Shown: positions 24,061 through 32,971 of the stretch, one piece after another
Layout of the letters: every line of letters begins with the position of its first letter
Numbering within the stretch: position 1 is the first letter of the stretch
Assembly (NCBI GenBank): GCA_017937505.1
Contig: JAGBDL010000135.1
Coordinates: forward strand, 1-64,000
Length of the DNA: 64,000 bases
Origin: Clostridia bacterium
Lineage (GTDB): Bacteria > Bacillota > Clostridia > Christensenellales > Aristaeellaceae
Direction: 5' to 3'
Program-made: the position numbers and the translations under genes
Notes under the pieces: generated by a model
Database searches by the model: none
What the model was told of the DNA's origin: nothing
What the model saw: only the letters and a program-made list of their open reading frames with translations

Positions 24061-26658
24061 ATGGCGAAGATGACCCCCATGATGCGCCAGTATTTGGACA
24101 TGAAGGACAAGTATCCGGGCATGATCCTGTTCTTCCGGCTCGGCGACTTCTATGAAATGTTCTTTGAGGACGCCAAGCTCGTTTCCCGGGAGCTGGAGCT
24201 GACGCTGACGGGGAAAAGCTGCGGCATGGAGGAGCGCGCGCCGATGTGCGGCGTGCCGTTCCACAGCGCCGAGACGTATATCAACCGTCTGATCGAAAAG
24301 GGCTACAAGGTGGCCATCTGCGAGCAGATGGAGGATCCGGCGACGACCAAGGGCCTGGTCAAGCGGGACGTCATCCGCGTGGTGACGCCGGGCACGGTGA
24401 TCGAGCAGTCCATGCTCGAGGATCGCCGCAACAGCTACCTGCTCTCCGTCTGCATGGACGGCAGCAAGGCGGGACTGGCCTTTGCCGACGTGTCCACGGG
24501 CGAATTCAGCGTCTACGAGATTGACAAGGCGAGCGTCCGCCTGCAGGACGAGCTGGCCCGCATCGCGCCGAAGGAAATCATCGCGAACAGCGAGCTGCCG
24601 TCCGGGGCGACGAATCTGCCGTACAGCATCGACAACAGCGTGAATTTCCAGCATGCCAAGGCCAAAGCGGCGCTGCTGGAGCACTTCAGGGTGCAGTCCC
24701 TGGAGGCGCTTGGCTTGGAAGGGCTGAAGCTGGGCGTCCGCGCGGCGGGCGCGCTGATGAAGTACCTGCAGGAGACGCAGAAGAACGCGCTCGAGCACAT
24801 CACCGGCATCTCCCAGTACTACGACAAGCGGTTCATGATGCTCGACCACACGGCCAGGCGCAATTTGGAATTGACGGAGACCATGCGCTCCCGCCAGAAG
24901 CAGGGGACGCTGCTCGGCGTGCTGGATTATACCTGCACGGCGATGGGCGGCCGCATGCTGCGCAGCTTTATCGAGCAGCCGCTGGCGGTGAAGGAGGAGA
25001 TCGACCGCAGGCTTGACGCGGTGGAGATCCTGCAGAAGGCGGACATGACCGCCGACCTGCTCCGCGAGGAGCTGGCGCAGGTATACGACGTGGAGCGCCT
25101 GCTCAGCCGCATTTCCTACCGCAGCATCAACGCCAAGGACTGTCTGGCGCTGCGCGACTCGCTTTCGCATGTGCCGGCAATCTACGCCGCCGTCAAGGGG
25201 CTGGATCCCACGGGCATGCTGGGCGAGCTGCTGGAGCAGCTGACGCCGCTTGACGACGTGGTGGATCTGCTCACGCGGGCGATCAACCCGGATGCGCCGC
25301 TGCTGATGAGCGACGGCCATTTCATCCGGGACGGCTACAATGCGGAGCTGGACAAGCTGCGCGAGGCTTCCGCGCACGGTCAGCAGTGGATTGCCGACCT
25401 GGAGGCGAAGGAGCGAGAGCTGACCAAGATCAAGAACCTCAAGATTCAGTACAACAAGGTCTTTGGCTACTACATCGAGGTCACCAAGTCGAACTACGAT
25501 CAGGTGCCGTACCGCTATACCCGCAAGCAGACGCTGGCCAACTGCGAGCGCTACATGACGCCGGAGCTGCACGAGATTGAGGAAACCGTTCTGGGCGCGC
25601 AGGAGAAATCCGTCCGCCTGGAGCAGGGCCTCTTCATCGAGATCCGCGACTTCCTGTCTGCGCAGATTCCGCGCATCCAGAAGACGGCCGTGGGCCTCAA
25701 GACGCTCGACGCGCTGCTGTCGCTGGCGGTTGCCGCCGTGCGCAACCACTATGTCCGTCCGGAAATCACGACGGACGGCGTGCTTTCCATCGAAAATGGC
25801 CGTCATCCGGTCGTGGAGGCGGGACTGCACGGCGATGAACTCTTTGTGCCCAACAGCACGCTGATGGATGAAAACGACAACCGCATGCTGATTATCACCG
25901 GGCCGAACATGGCCGGCAAGAGCACCTACATGCGGCAGGTGGCGCTCATCACGCTGATGGCGCATATGGGCAGCTTTGTCCCGGCGGACAGCGCGAAGAT
26001 CGGCATTGTCGACCGCATTTTCACGCGCGTGGGCGCGTCGGATGACCTAGCGAGCGGACAGTCCACGTTCATGGTGGAGATGAACGAGATGGCGCACATC
26101 CTGCGCAGCGCGACGGCGCACTCGCTGATCATCCTCGACGAAATCGGACGCGGCACGAGCACGTTTGACGGCCTGAGCATCGCCTGGGCGGTGGTCGAGT
26201 ATCTGGTTGACCCCGCGAAAATCGGCGCGAAGACGCTCTTTGCCACGCACTATCATGAGCTTAGCGAGCTGGAGGGCCGGCTTGCCGGCGTGGTCAACTA
26301 CCGCATCAGCGTCAAGGAGCATGGCGAGGACGTGATCTTCCTGCGCAAAATTGAGCGGGGCGGCGCGGACAAGAGCTTCGGCATCCATGTGGCGCACCTG
26401 GCCGGCTTGCCACGGCCCGTCATCATGCGCGCGCACGAGATTCTGGCGCGCCTGGAAACCAACGACGTGAACAAGACGAGCATCGGTCAGAACATCCTGG
26501 GCGACGATCTGGACAAGAAGCCCAAGCAGGTCAACCTCTTTGAGGCGCCTGCCATGGATCTGGTGGAGGAAATCCGCGCGCTCGACGTCATGGCGATGAC
26601 GCCGATTGAGGCGCTCAACACGCTCTTTACGCTGCGCGAGAAGGCGCGGCGCGCATGA
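24061..26658 (+). CDS. mutS: DNA mismatch repair ATPase MutS
   Basis: An 865-residue MutS1. The N-terminal mismatch-binding domain shows FFRLGDFYEMFFEDA, containing the FxE motif that stacks on the mismatch (Phe/Glu about 30-32). Connector, lever and clamp domains follow, and the C-terminal ABC ATPase has Walker A GPNMAGKSTYMRQ (about 618-630), STFMVEMNEMA, and LIILDEIGRGTSTFDG as Walker B and signature. The dimer scans DNA and recruits MutL. ACGGAGG precedes ATG 24061. The stop codon overlaps an in-frame ATG of mutL. The length is typical of the family. Confidence 0.97.
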   Translation: MAKMTPMMRQYLDMKDKYPGMILFFRLGDFYEMFFEDAKLVSRELELTLTGKSCGMEERAPMCGVPFHSAETYINRLIEKGYKVAICEQMEDPATTKGLVKRDVIRVVTPGTVIEQSMLEDRRNSYLLSVCMDGSKAGLAFADVSTGEFSVYEIDKASVRLQDELARIAPKEIIANSELPSGATNLPYSIDNSVNFQHAKAKAALLEHFRVQSLEALGLEGLKLGVRAAGALMKYLQETQKNALEHITGISQYYDKRFMMLDHTARRNLELTETMRSRQKQGTLLGVLDYTCTAMGGRMLRSFIEQPLAVKEEIDRRLDAVEILQKADMTADLLREELAQVYDVERLLSRISYRSINAKDCLALRDSLSHVPAIYAAVKGLDPTGMLGELLEQLTPLDDVVDLLTRAINPDAPLLMSDGHFIRDGYNAELDKLREASAHGQQWIADLEAKERELTKIKNLKIQYNKVFGYYIEVTKSNYDQVPYRYTRKQTLANCERYMTPELHEIEETVLGAQEKSVRLEQGLFIEIRDFLSAQIPRIQKTAVGLKTLDALLSLAVAAVRNHYVRPEITTDGVLSIENGRHPVVEAGLHGDELFVPNSTLMDENDNRMLIITGPNMAGKSTYMRQVALITLMAHMGSFVPADSAKIGIVDRIFTRVGASDDLASGQSTFMVEMNEMAHILRSATAHSLIILDEIGRGTSTFDGLSIAWAVVEYLVDPAKIGAKTLFATHYHELSELEGRLAGVVNYRISVKEHGEDVIFLRKIERGGADKSFGIHVAHLAGLPRPVIMRAHEILARLETNDVNKTSIGQNILGDDLDKKPKQVNLFEAPAMDLVEEIRALDVMAMTPIEALNTLFTLREKARRA

Positions 26659-26687
26659 ACAGGCCACGAGAGAAAGGAGACGCTGCC

Positions 26688-28796
26688 TTGGAAGACAGAC
26701 CGATTATCCGGCTGGACGAGGAGATCATCGGCAAGATCGCGGCGGGAGAGGTCGTCGAGAGTCCGGCGTCCGCGATCAAGGAGCTGGTGGAGAACAGCCT
26801 GGATGCCGGCGCGACATGCGTCACGGTGGAGATTCGCGACGGCGGCATTTCCTATCTGCGTGTGACGGACAATGGCCGGGGGATTCCCAGCCGAGACGTC
26901 CGTCTGGCGTTTGAGCGCCACGCGACGAGCAAAATCCGCAAATCCGAGGATCTGTTTGACCTGCACACGCTCGGCTTCCGCGGAGAGGCGCTGGCCTCCA
27001 TCGCGGCGGTGAGCAAGCTGGTGCTGACCACGCGCCACGCGGGCGAGGAAAGCGGCACGCGCGCCGTCAACGAAGGCGGCGTGATCAAAAGCATTGGCGA
27101 AGCGGCCAGCCCACAGGGTACGACGATCGTCGCGCGGGAGCTGTTCTACAACACGCCGGTTCGCCTCAAGTTTCTCAAAAAGCCGGTGACGGAGGCCGCG
27201 CGTGTGGCGGAGGTCATCGCGCGCATGATTCTGGCGCATCCGGAGATTTCCTTCAGGCTGATTCACAACGGCAAGCAGGTGTACACCAGCTCCGGCAACG
27301 GCGATCTGCGCAGCGCGGTCTTCTGCCTGTACGGGCGTGAGATCGCGGGCGCGATGACCCCGGTTCGCTCGGAGGGCGCGGTGTCCGTGACGGGCCTGGT
27401 CGGCGTGGGGCTTCAGGCGCGCGCCAACCGTGCCAGACAGACGTTTATCGTCAACGGACGCACCATCCGCAGCGCGCTGCTCACACAGGCGCTGGAGGAC
27501 GGTTGCCGCGAGCGCGTGACGGTCGGTCACTATCCCGTCTGCGTGCTGAACGTGCAGATGCCGGTGGCCATGGTGGACGTCAACGTGCACCCCAACAAGC
27601 TGGAGGTTCGTTTCAGCGACGAGAATCTGATCTATCAGGCCGTCAAGGGGGCGATTGCGGACAGCTTTACCGCCTCTCCGCTGCAAAGCGCGCCGAAGAT
27701 GACCCTGGTGAACGAACCAGAGCGGCCTGTTGTGGGCACGGTGCGCGTCATCGATACCGAGACAGAGGGGGGCATCGAGCAGGCCAGGCAGGAAAACGGC
27801 ACGCGGCCGGCGGATGCGCCGGCAAAGCCCGAGGTGAAGGTTCATGTGCTGAACGTTGCGCCGGAGAAGCGGACGGCTGAGCCGTCGGGCCATGTGCCTG
27901 AGGCGGAGCCCGTGTCGCGGCCCGCGCCGGATCAGCAGGCGGCGTTTACCTCCTTCGTCACGCAATACTTCGGCGGCGCAGTGCAGCGCGCCTCCGCGCT
28001 TCACGAATCGGTGATTCCGGGCCGCACGGAGGAAATCGCTGTGCGCCAGCCCGCAAAGGCGGAAAAGACACAGCAAGCGTTGGAAAAAACTGCGGATGCC
28101 CGGAGTGCAGCGGAGACGCCCGCTGACAAAGCGGAAAAGCAGCTGCCGTCTGCCGGGCAGGAGCCTGTGCAGGAGAATCTGCTGCCGGAGCCGCCAGAGA
28201 AGGATCTCGGCCCGGCGCTCGAGGGATACAGCATGGTGGGCGTTGCTTTTGATACCTACATCATCCTGCAGAACGACAAGCAGTTGCTTCTGATCGATCA
28301 GCATGCCGCGCACGAGCGCATTCTCTACGAAAAGCTGATGCGCGAGATCGACGCGGGCACCGGCTCGCAGATGCTGATGGTGGCGCAGGTCGTCCAGGTG
28401 ACGCCGCAGGACGCGGCCAAAATCGAAACCTACGCCGAGGAAATCAAGGCGGCCGGCTTTGAGATTGAGCCGTTTGGCGACAACGCCTATCAGATTCGCG
28501 CGGTGCCCAATGTGCTCGGCGTGCCGCAGAGCAGGAGCGCCTTCCTGGAGATGGTCGATCATCTGGGCGAGCTGCGCGTGCTCTCCACGCAGCAGAAGCG
28601 CCGCGACGCGATTCTGCAGATGGCCTGCAAGAAGGCGGTCAAGGGCGGCGACAGGCTGACGATGGAGGAGATTCGTCCGCTGCTGGCGGACATGCTCTTG
28701 AGCAGCGCGCCGCCGACCTGTCCGCACGGCAGACCGCTGGTCGTTGTGCTCACCAGGAGCGAAATCGAAAAGCGCTTCAGGCGCATCAACAGCTGA
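26688..28796 (+). CDS. mutL: DNA mismatch repair protein MutL with endonuclease motif
   Basis: A 702-residue MutL. The N-terminal GHKL ATPase contains ENSLDAGAT, DNGRGI and LGFRGEAL; a variable Pro/Ala/Glu-rich linker spans about 335-515; the C-terminal dimerisation domain carries DQHAAHERILYE, the metal-binding endonuclease motif of MutL proteins from species without MutH, plus ACKKAVKGGD and CPHGRP. After MutS binds a mismatch it nicks the new strand. The start is set at TTG 26688 because AAAGGAGA lies 7 bases upstream; an ATG at 26655, overlapping the mutS stop, would add 11 residues but has no good site. Confidence 0.95.
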   Translation: MEDRPIIRLDEEIIGKIAAGEVVESPASAIKELVENSLDAGATCVTVEIRDGGISYLRVTDNGRGIPSRDVRLAFERHATSKIRKSEDLFDLHTLGFRGEALASIAAVSKLVLTTRHAGEESGTRAVNEGGVIKSIGEAASPQGTTIVARELFYNTPVRLKFLKKPVTEAARVAEVIARMILAHPEISFRLIHNGKQVYTSSGNGDLRSAVFCLYGREIAGAMTPVRSEGAVSVTGLVGVGLQARANRARQTFIVNGRTIRSALLTQALEDGCRERVTVGHYPVCVLNVQMPVAMVDVNVHPNKLEVRFSDENLIYQAVKGAIADSFTASPLQSAPKMTLVNEPERPVVGTVRVIDTETEGGIEQARQENGTRPADAPAKPEVKVHVLNVAPEKRTAEPSGHVPEAEPVSRPAPDQQAAFTSFVTQYFGGAVQRASALHESVIPGRTEEIAVRQPAKAEKTQQALEKTADARSAAETPADKAEKQLPSAGQEPVQENLLPEPPEKDLGPALEGYSMVGVAFDTYIILQNDKQLLLIDQHAAHERILYEKLMREIDAGTGSQMLMVAQVVQVTPQDAAKIETYAEEIKAAGFEIEPFGDNAYQIRAVPNVLGVPQSRSAFLEMVDHLGELRVLSTQQKRRDAILQMACKKAVKGGDRLTMEEIRPLLADMLLSSAPPTCPHGRPLVVVLTRSEIEKRFRRINS

Positions 28797-28814
28797 TTCC
28801 GTAGGAGGGATGCG

Positions 28815-29765
28815 ATGAAACCGGTTGTGCTGGCGCTCGTCGGCCCCACAGGCTCGGGCAAGACGCGGACGGCGATCCGCATCTGTCAGGCGCTGAACGC
28901 AGAAATCGTCTCCATGGACTCCATGCAGGTGTACCGGGGGATGGATATCGGCACGGCAAAGCCGACGCGGGAGGAGCTGGCCGCAGCGCCGCATCACATG
29001 ATCGACGTCGTGGAGCCGGATCAGATGTTCACGGTCTCGATGTACAGGGAGATGGCCTGCGAGGTGATGGACGGCATACTGGCGCGGGGAAAGATGCCGC
29101 TGCTCGTCGGCGGCACGGGCCTGTACCTCCAGGCAATCAGCTACGAGATGAGCCTGGGCGAAAACGGCGCAGACCGCTCGCTGCGCGAAAGGCTCCAGCA
29201 AATTGCCGGCGAGGAGGACGGCCCCCGAAGGCTGCACGAAAGGCTTCAAAGGGTCGATCCCGCCAGCGCAGAGAAGCTGCATCCCAACGACGTCCGCCGC
29301 GTGATCCGAGCGCTGGAAATCTATGAGACTTCCGGCAGGGCGAAGAGCGAGCAGACGGACGAGCAGCGCAGGGAAGGGCCGTATCATGTGCTGGTGTACG
29401 GACTCTCGCTTCCACGCGAGCAGATGTATGCCAAAATCAACGCACGCGTGGACGAGATGATCAGAAACGGCCTGGTCGATGAGGTCAAGGGTCTGCTTGA
29501 TCGGGGCATCGAGCCAAGAACGGAAGGCGGCGCGATGCAGGCAATCGGCTACAAGGAGATCGTCAGCGCGCTGCGCGGCGAGATGACGATGGAGCGCGCG
29601 GTTGAGCTGATCAAGCAGGGCTCGCGCCGGTATGCCAAGCGCCAATGGACGTGGTTCAGGCACGACAAGAGGACGAAGTGGTTTGACTGGACGGCCTATG
29701 AAAGCGAGGACGCCCTGATCGATGCTCTGCTGCGTCAGATCCGGACGGATATCAAAGCGTCATAA
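28815..29765 (+). CDS. miaA: tRNA dimethylallyltransferase
   Basis: A 316-residue MiaA with the P-loop GPTGSGKT (about residues 10-17), DSMQVYRGMDIGTAKP, HHMIDV, GGTGLYLQA and RYAKRQWTWFRHD, all family hallmarks. It transfers dimethylallyl to A37 of tRNAs reading UNN codons, making the substrate of MiaB, encoded upstream in the same direction. GTAGGAGGG precedes ATG 28815. It is 18 bases after mutL and ends the run at a terminator. Unlike many genomes, hfq does not follow. Confidence 0.96.
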   Translation: MKPVVLALVGPTGSGKTRTAIRICQALNAEIVSMDSMQVYRGMDIGTAKPTREELAAAPHHMIDVVEPDQMFTVSMYREMACEVMDGILARGKMPLLVGGTGLYLQAISYEMSLGENGADRSLRERLQQIAGEEDGPRRLHERLQRVDPASAEKLHPNDVRRVIRALEIYETSGRAKSEQTDEQRREGPYHVLVYGLSLPREQMYAKINARVDEMIRNGLVDEVKGLLDRGIEPRTEGGAMQAIGYKEIVSALRGEMTMERAVELIKQGSRRYAKRQWTWFRHDKRTKWFDWTAYESEDALIDALLRQIRTDIKAS

Positions 29766-29768
29766 AAC

Positions 29769-29812
29769 GACCGATGGTTTGTTTAAGACGGAACAGACCA
29801 TCGGTCTTTACT
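29769..29812 (+). terminator. terminator after miaA
   Basis: GACCGATGGT (29769-29778) pairs with ACCATCGGTC (29797-29806), extended inwards by TGT/ACA, followed by TTTACTAT. The T-tract is short, but the position right after miaA supports the call. Confidence 0.65.
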
Positions 29813-29893
29813 ATGCCGCCTCCGTACGCCTGGATGCCTGCGCGCATAGAATGAACCGGACGCATGGACGATGAAAAGGAAAGGAGGGCCAGC

Positions 29894-30469
29894 ATGCAGC
29901 GTTGTTCGCTTCTTTTGGGAGATGGTTTTGCGGAATTCCCTCCTGACAGGCATGGCTGCTGCAAGCCGTGCTGCGGATATATTCTAGAGGAGATACACAG
30001 TCAACGGCAGGAGTGCTGCTGCTTTCACGGCATCCTGAACGTCTGCGGTCTGCCGCAGCATCTGATGGCGCCGCTGACGCTGTGCGGCGTTGAGGTGATC
30101 TGCATTTCCCCGCAATGTGTTCAGGATCGAAGCACATTTCGTTTGACGCTGCGCTGCGAGGTGATCGACTGCCGCGGATGCCGCGCCTGCGGAGAGGCTT
30201 GCATGGCCGTCGCGCTGAGGCATGCGCCGGGATGCTGCGGAGACAATCTGCGTCTGGGCGCGCAGATCGAGGTGAAGGACGCGAGGTTCTGCGCGCCGTC
30301 GGCGTTTGAGATATGCGCGGACATCCGGCTTGTCGTGGTGACCAGCGGCGCGGGGCGGATTCTGAGACAGCAGACCTGCGCTCCGGATTGCGTTTTTCCG
30401 CCACTCTATCCCGCGCCGGGACGGCATCAGAGGGAGAAAAGGCGGATTATTTCCGAAAGGCGTTCCTGA
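29894..30469 (+). CDS. cysteine-rich protein of unknown function (23 Cys in 191 residues)
   Basis: I do not recognise this protein. It has 23 cysteines, including pairs and triplets (HGCCKPCCGY, QECCCFHG, GCCG), and a dense stretch CEVIDCRGCRACGEAC at about residues 93-108. The cysteine-poor spans have ordinary beta-strand-like alternation (ICADIRLVVVTSG). No signal peptide or membrane segment is seen. AAAGGAGGG lies 7 bases before ATG 29894. It stands alone between the miaA terminator and the xpt promoter. Cysteine-rich proteins of this size occur in spore coats and exosporia of Clostridia and in metal-binding proteins; both are guesses. Confidence 0.75.
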   Translation: MQRCSLLLGDGFAEFPPDRHGCCKPCCGYILEEIHSQRQECCCFHGILNVCGLPQHLMAPLTLCGVEVICISPQCVQDRSTFRLTLRCEVIDCRGCRACGEACMAVALRHAPGCCGDNLRLGAQIEVKDARFCAPSAFEICADIRLVVVTSGAGRILRQQTCAPDCVFPPLYPAPGRHQREKRRIISERRS

Positions 30470-30484
30470 AAATTCGCAAAAAGC

Positions 30485-30513
30485 TTGAACAACGTCGGAA
30501 AATAGGGTAGAAT
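30485..30513 (+). promoter_or_regulatory. sigma-A type promoter for xpt
   Basis: TTGAAC (30485-30490), 17-base spacer, TAGAAT (30508-30513). Transcription would start near 30520, leaving a leader of only about 35 bases. Confidence 0.75.
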
Positions 30514-30555
30514 ATAGACCAATTTATTCTCATGAGGAAAGGGTCAGAGACAGAT

Positions 30556-31128
30556 ATGCAAATGTTGAAGGAAGCGATCCTTGAAAAGGGGAAAGCGATC
30601 AATCAGGATGTTCTGCTTGTCGATTCTTTTTTAAACCATCAGGTGGACGTCAGGCTGATGCAGCAGGTGGGCGAAGCGTTCGCGGCGTATTTCAGGGATC
30701 GCGGCATTACGCGCGTCATCACGATTGAAAGCTCCGGCATCGCGCCGGCGTCGCTCACGGCGCTCGCAATGGGTCTTCCGCTGGTCATCATGAAAAAGCA
30801 GACCTCCAGAATCATGACGGGCGACCTTTTGCAGACCACGGTTCGCTCCTTCACCAAGGGCACCAGCTACGAGTTGACGATCAAGCGCGAGTTCCTCGTA
30901 CCGGGCGAGAAGGTGCTGTTCATCGACGACTTCCTGGCCAGCGGCGAGGCGGCGTTCGGCATGCTCCGCCTGGCGAAGGAGGCGAGCATCGAGGTGGCCG
31001 GCATCGGCATCGTCATTGAAAAGGCGTTTCAGGCGGGACACAATCGCCTGATCGAGGAGGGCATTGACGTGTACTCGCTTGCCCGCGTCAAATCCATGTC
31101 TGAAAACCACATCGAATTTGTCGACTGA
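30556..31128 (+). CDS. xpt: xanthine phosphoribosyltransferase
   Basis: A 190-residue type I phosphoribosyltransferase closely matching B. subtilis Xpt in length and sequence: LLVDSFLNHQVDVRLMQQVG, TIESSGIAPA, the PRPP-binding loop VLFIDDFLASGEAA (about 120-133) and GIGIVIEKAFQ. It converts xanthine and PRPP to XMP for purine salvage. ATG 30556 was chosen by alignment with Xpt; the frame is open for eight more codons upstream. In B. subtilis this gene is under a guanine riboswitch; here the leader is too short for one. A terminator follows the gene. Confidence 0.93.
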   Translation: MQMLKEAILEKGKAINQDVLLVDSFLNHQVDVRLMQQVGEAFAAYFRDRGITRVITIESSGIAPASLTALAMGLPLVIMKKQTSRIMTGDLLQTTVRSFTKGTSYELTIKREFLVPGEKVLFIDDFLASGEAAFGMLRLAKEASIEVAGIGIVIEKAFQAGHNRLIEEGIDVYSLARVKSMSENHIEFVD

Positions 31129-31149
31129 TCTCCAAAGTGTACGTATATC

Positions 31150-31192
31150 GCTGCGATTGGCCAGTGTGGCCGGTCGCAGCTTTTCATCTTTC
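31150..31192 (+). terminator. rho-independent terminator after xpt
   Basis: GCTGCGATTGGCC (31150-31162) pairs with GGCCGGTCGCAGC (31168-31180), including two G-T wobbles, followed by TTTTCATCTTT. Confidence 0.85.
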
Positions 31193-31275
31193 CGGATGAT
31201 TCGCCTATCCCATACCGCTTAATTCTCATCGCTTTGACCAAATCTTTGTGAACGGGTGCAAAACAGAAGAGAATG

Positions 31276-31284
31276 TGATATAAT
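31276..31284 (+). promoter_or_regulatory. extended -10 promoter of the maf-mreBCD cluster
   Basis: TGATATAAT at 31276-31284 is a consensus extended -10; the -35 region (GTGCAA at 17 bases) is weak. It is about 36 bases before the maf GTG start and is the only promoter seen ahead of the elongation genes. Confidence 0.65.
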
Positions 31285-31319
31285 GAAACCAAATGAAGAA
31301 AAATCCGGGGGAATGATTT

Positions 31320-31898
31320 GTGTTTACGCAGAAGTGTCCGCTGATTCTGGCTTCCGGTTCGCCGCGCAGAAAAGAGATTCTTGACACCATGGGCCTTGAG
31401 TTCAGCGTGGATATCTCCGATGCGGACGAATCGTTCGCCGGAACGCCGGAAGAGATGGTGCTGGAGCTGTCCCGGCGAAAGGCGCAAGCAGTCGCTTCTC
31501 GGCACAGCGGCGCGATCATCCTGGCGGCGGATACGCTCGTGTATGGCGACGAGGTGCTCGGCAAGCCGCACAGCGCCGCAGAGGCCAGACGCATGCTGGC
31601 CGGGCTTTCCGGCCGGTGGCACAGCGTCCATACCGGCGTCACGATGATCGATACGCGCTCCAGCAGAGCGATCAGCCGGGCGGATGTCACGCGCGTGCAC
31701 TTCGTTTCAATGACCGCGGAGGATATCGACGCGTATGTGGCCACCGGCGAGCCCCTTGACAAGGCCGGCGCGTACGGAATCCAGGGACGCGGCGGCATGT
31801 TTATCGACAGAATAGAGGGCTCGTATTCGAACGTCGTCGGTCTGCCCATGGCGCTTGTGCGCAGCATGCTGCTCGAGCTTGAAAAGTCGCAGATCTGA
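31320..31898 (+). CDS. maf: Maf family nucleotide pyrophosphatase
   Basis: A 192-residue Maf protein with LASGSPRRKEIL at the N-terminus, ADTLV with the catalytic aspartate, GKPHSAAEA, and KAGAYGIQGRGGMFIDRIEGSYSNVVGLP. Maf enzymes hydrolyse noncanonical or regular nucleoside triphosphates to monophosphates; in B. subtilis Maf overproduction blocks septation, and maf sits upstream of mreB as here. The start is GTG 31320 with GGGGGA upstream. The mreB gene begins 22 bases after the stop, so they are probably co-transcribed. Confidence 0.93.
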   Translation: MFTQKCPLILASGSPRRKEILDTMGLEFSVDISDADESFAGTPEEMVLELSRRKAQAVASRHSGAIILAADTLVYGDEVLGKPHSAAEARRMLAGLSGRWHSVHTGVTMIDTRSSRAISRADVTRVHFVSMTAEDIDAYVATGEPLDKAGAYGIQGRGGMFIDRIEGSYSNVVGLPMALVRSMLLELEKSQI

Positions 31899-31920
31899 TC
31901 AGAAGTTTCAGGAGAATACC

Positions 31921-32949
31921 ATGGCATTGTTTCAGCTTGTCTCGCCGGATATCGCGGTGGATATCGGCACCAATAACACGCGGGTCTACGTCAAGGACAA
32001 GGGCATCGTCGTCAACGAGCCGTCCGTTGTTGTCGTCCGCGGCGACAATTCAAAGAACATCATTGCCGTCGGCGACAGCGCGGAGGAATTGATCGGCCGG
32101 TCTGCCGGCAATGTGCGCATCGTGCATCCGCTGCGCGACGGCGTCATCGTCGATTATGAGATGGCGCAGGTCATGATTCACTACTTTGTGAGCAAGGCCA
32201 TCGGCAACCGCCATTTCATGCGGCCGCGCATGGTGGTGACGATGCCCGGCGAGGTCAGCAAGGTGGAGCGCCGGGCGGTCATCAACGCGATGGAGCGCAT
32301 CGGCGCCCGCCAGATATTCGTCGTGGAGCAGGCGTTTGCCGCGGCGCTGGGCACCGGTCTGCCGGTGTACGATCCTCAGGGCAGCTTCGTCGTGGATATC
32401 GGCGGCGGCACGACGGAGGTCGCGTTGGTGTCCATGGGCGGCATCGTGCTGTCCCATTCCGTGCGTGTGGCGGGCAACAAGATCGACGACGCAATCTCCG
32501 GCTATCTCAAAAAGCAGCATGCCATCCTGGTGACGGACCGCGTGGCCGAGCAGCTCAAGCTCGATCTGGCCGACGTCCGGACAAGCGAAGGCCTGGAGCA
32601 CATCGCCGTGGTTCGCGGCCGTGACATTGCCACCGGCATGCCGTTGACCGTCGACGTCAACATGGCCAAGGTCAGCGAAGCCATCCGCGAGCCGCTCAAG
32701 GAGATTCTCGCGGCGATCAAGTGGGTGCTGGGCCGCATTCCGCCGGAATTTGCCGCGGACATTCTGCAGAACGGCATCTTCCTGACCGGCGGCTCCGCCG
32801 CGCTGCCCAATCTCGATTCCATGATCGCCTCGGAATTCGGCGTTCCGGTTTCCGTGGCCAGGGATGCGGGCGAGTGCACGACGCTCGGCGCCGGCTACAT
32901 GGCGGATCACTTTGACATGCTTGGCGGCAACGGCAAGGATAACGCCTGA
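31921..32949 (+). CDS. mreB: rod shape-determining protein MreB/Mbl
   Basis: A 342-residue actin homologue: phosphate 1 loop DIGTNNTRVYV (about residues 13-23), phosphate 2 loop DIGGGTTEVALVS, and adenosine motif GIFLTGGSAALPNLDSM. An amphipathic N-terminus (MALFQLVSPD) may touch the membrane. MreB filaments move with the elongation synthases and set rod width. CAGGAGAA lies before ATG 31921; codons upstream in the frame overlap maf and are not used. Genes mreC, mreD, PBP2 and rodA follow in order, so this encodes the core elongasome. Mbl and MreB cannot be told apart by eye. Confidence 0.95.
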   Translation: MALFQLVSPDIAVDIGTNNTRVYVKDKGIVVNEPSVVVVRGDNSKNIIAVGDSAEELIGRSAGNVRIVHPLRDGVIVDYEMAQVMIHYFVSKAIGNRHFMRPRMVVTMPGEVSKVERRAVINAMERIGARQIFVVEQAFAAALGTGLPVYDPQGSFVVDIGGGTTEVALVSMGGIVLSHSVRVAGNKIDDAISGYLKKQHAILVTDRVAEQLKLDLADVRTSEGLEHIAVVRGRDIATGMPLTVDVNMAKVSEAIREPLKEILAAIKWVLGRIPPEFAADILQNGIFLTGGSAALPNLDSMIASEFGVPVSVARDAGECTTLGAGYMADHFDMLGGNGKDNA

Positions 32950-32971
32950 CCGCCCGAGGGAATGACGATCG

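Noticed and set aside
26487-29663. A 1058-codon minus-strand open frame opposite mutL and miaA
   Set aside because: Antisense shadow of clear mutL and miaA genes, with low-complexity His/Arg-rich translation and no ribosome binding site.
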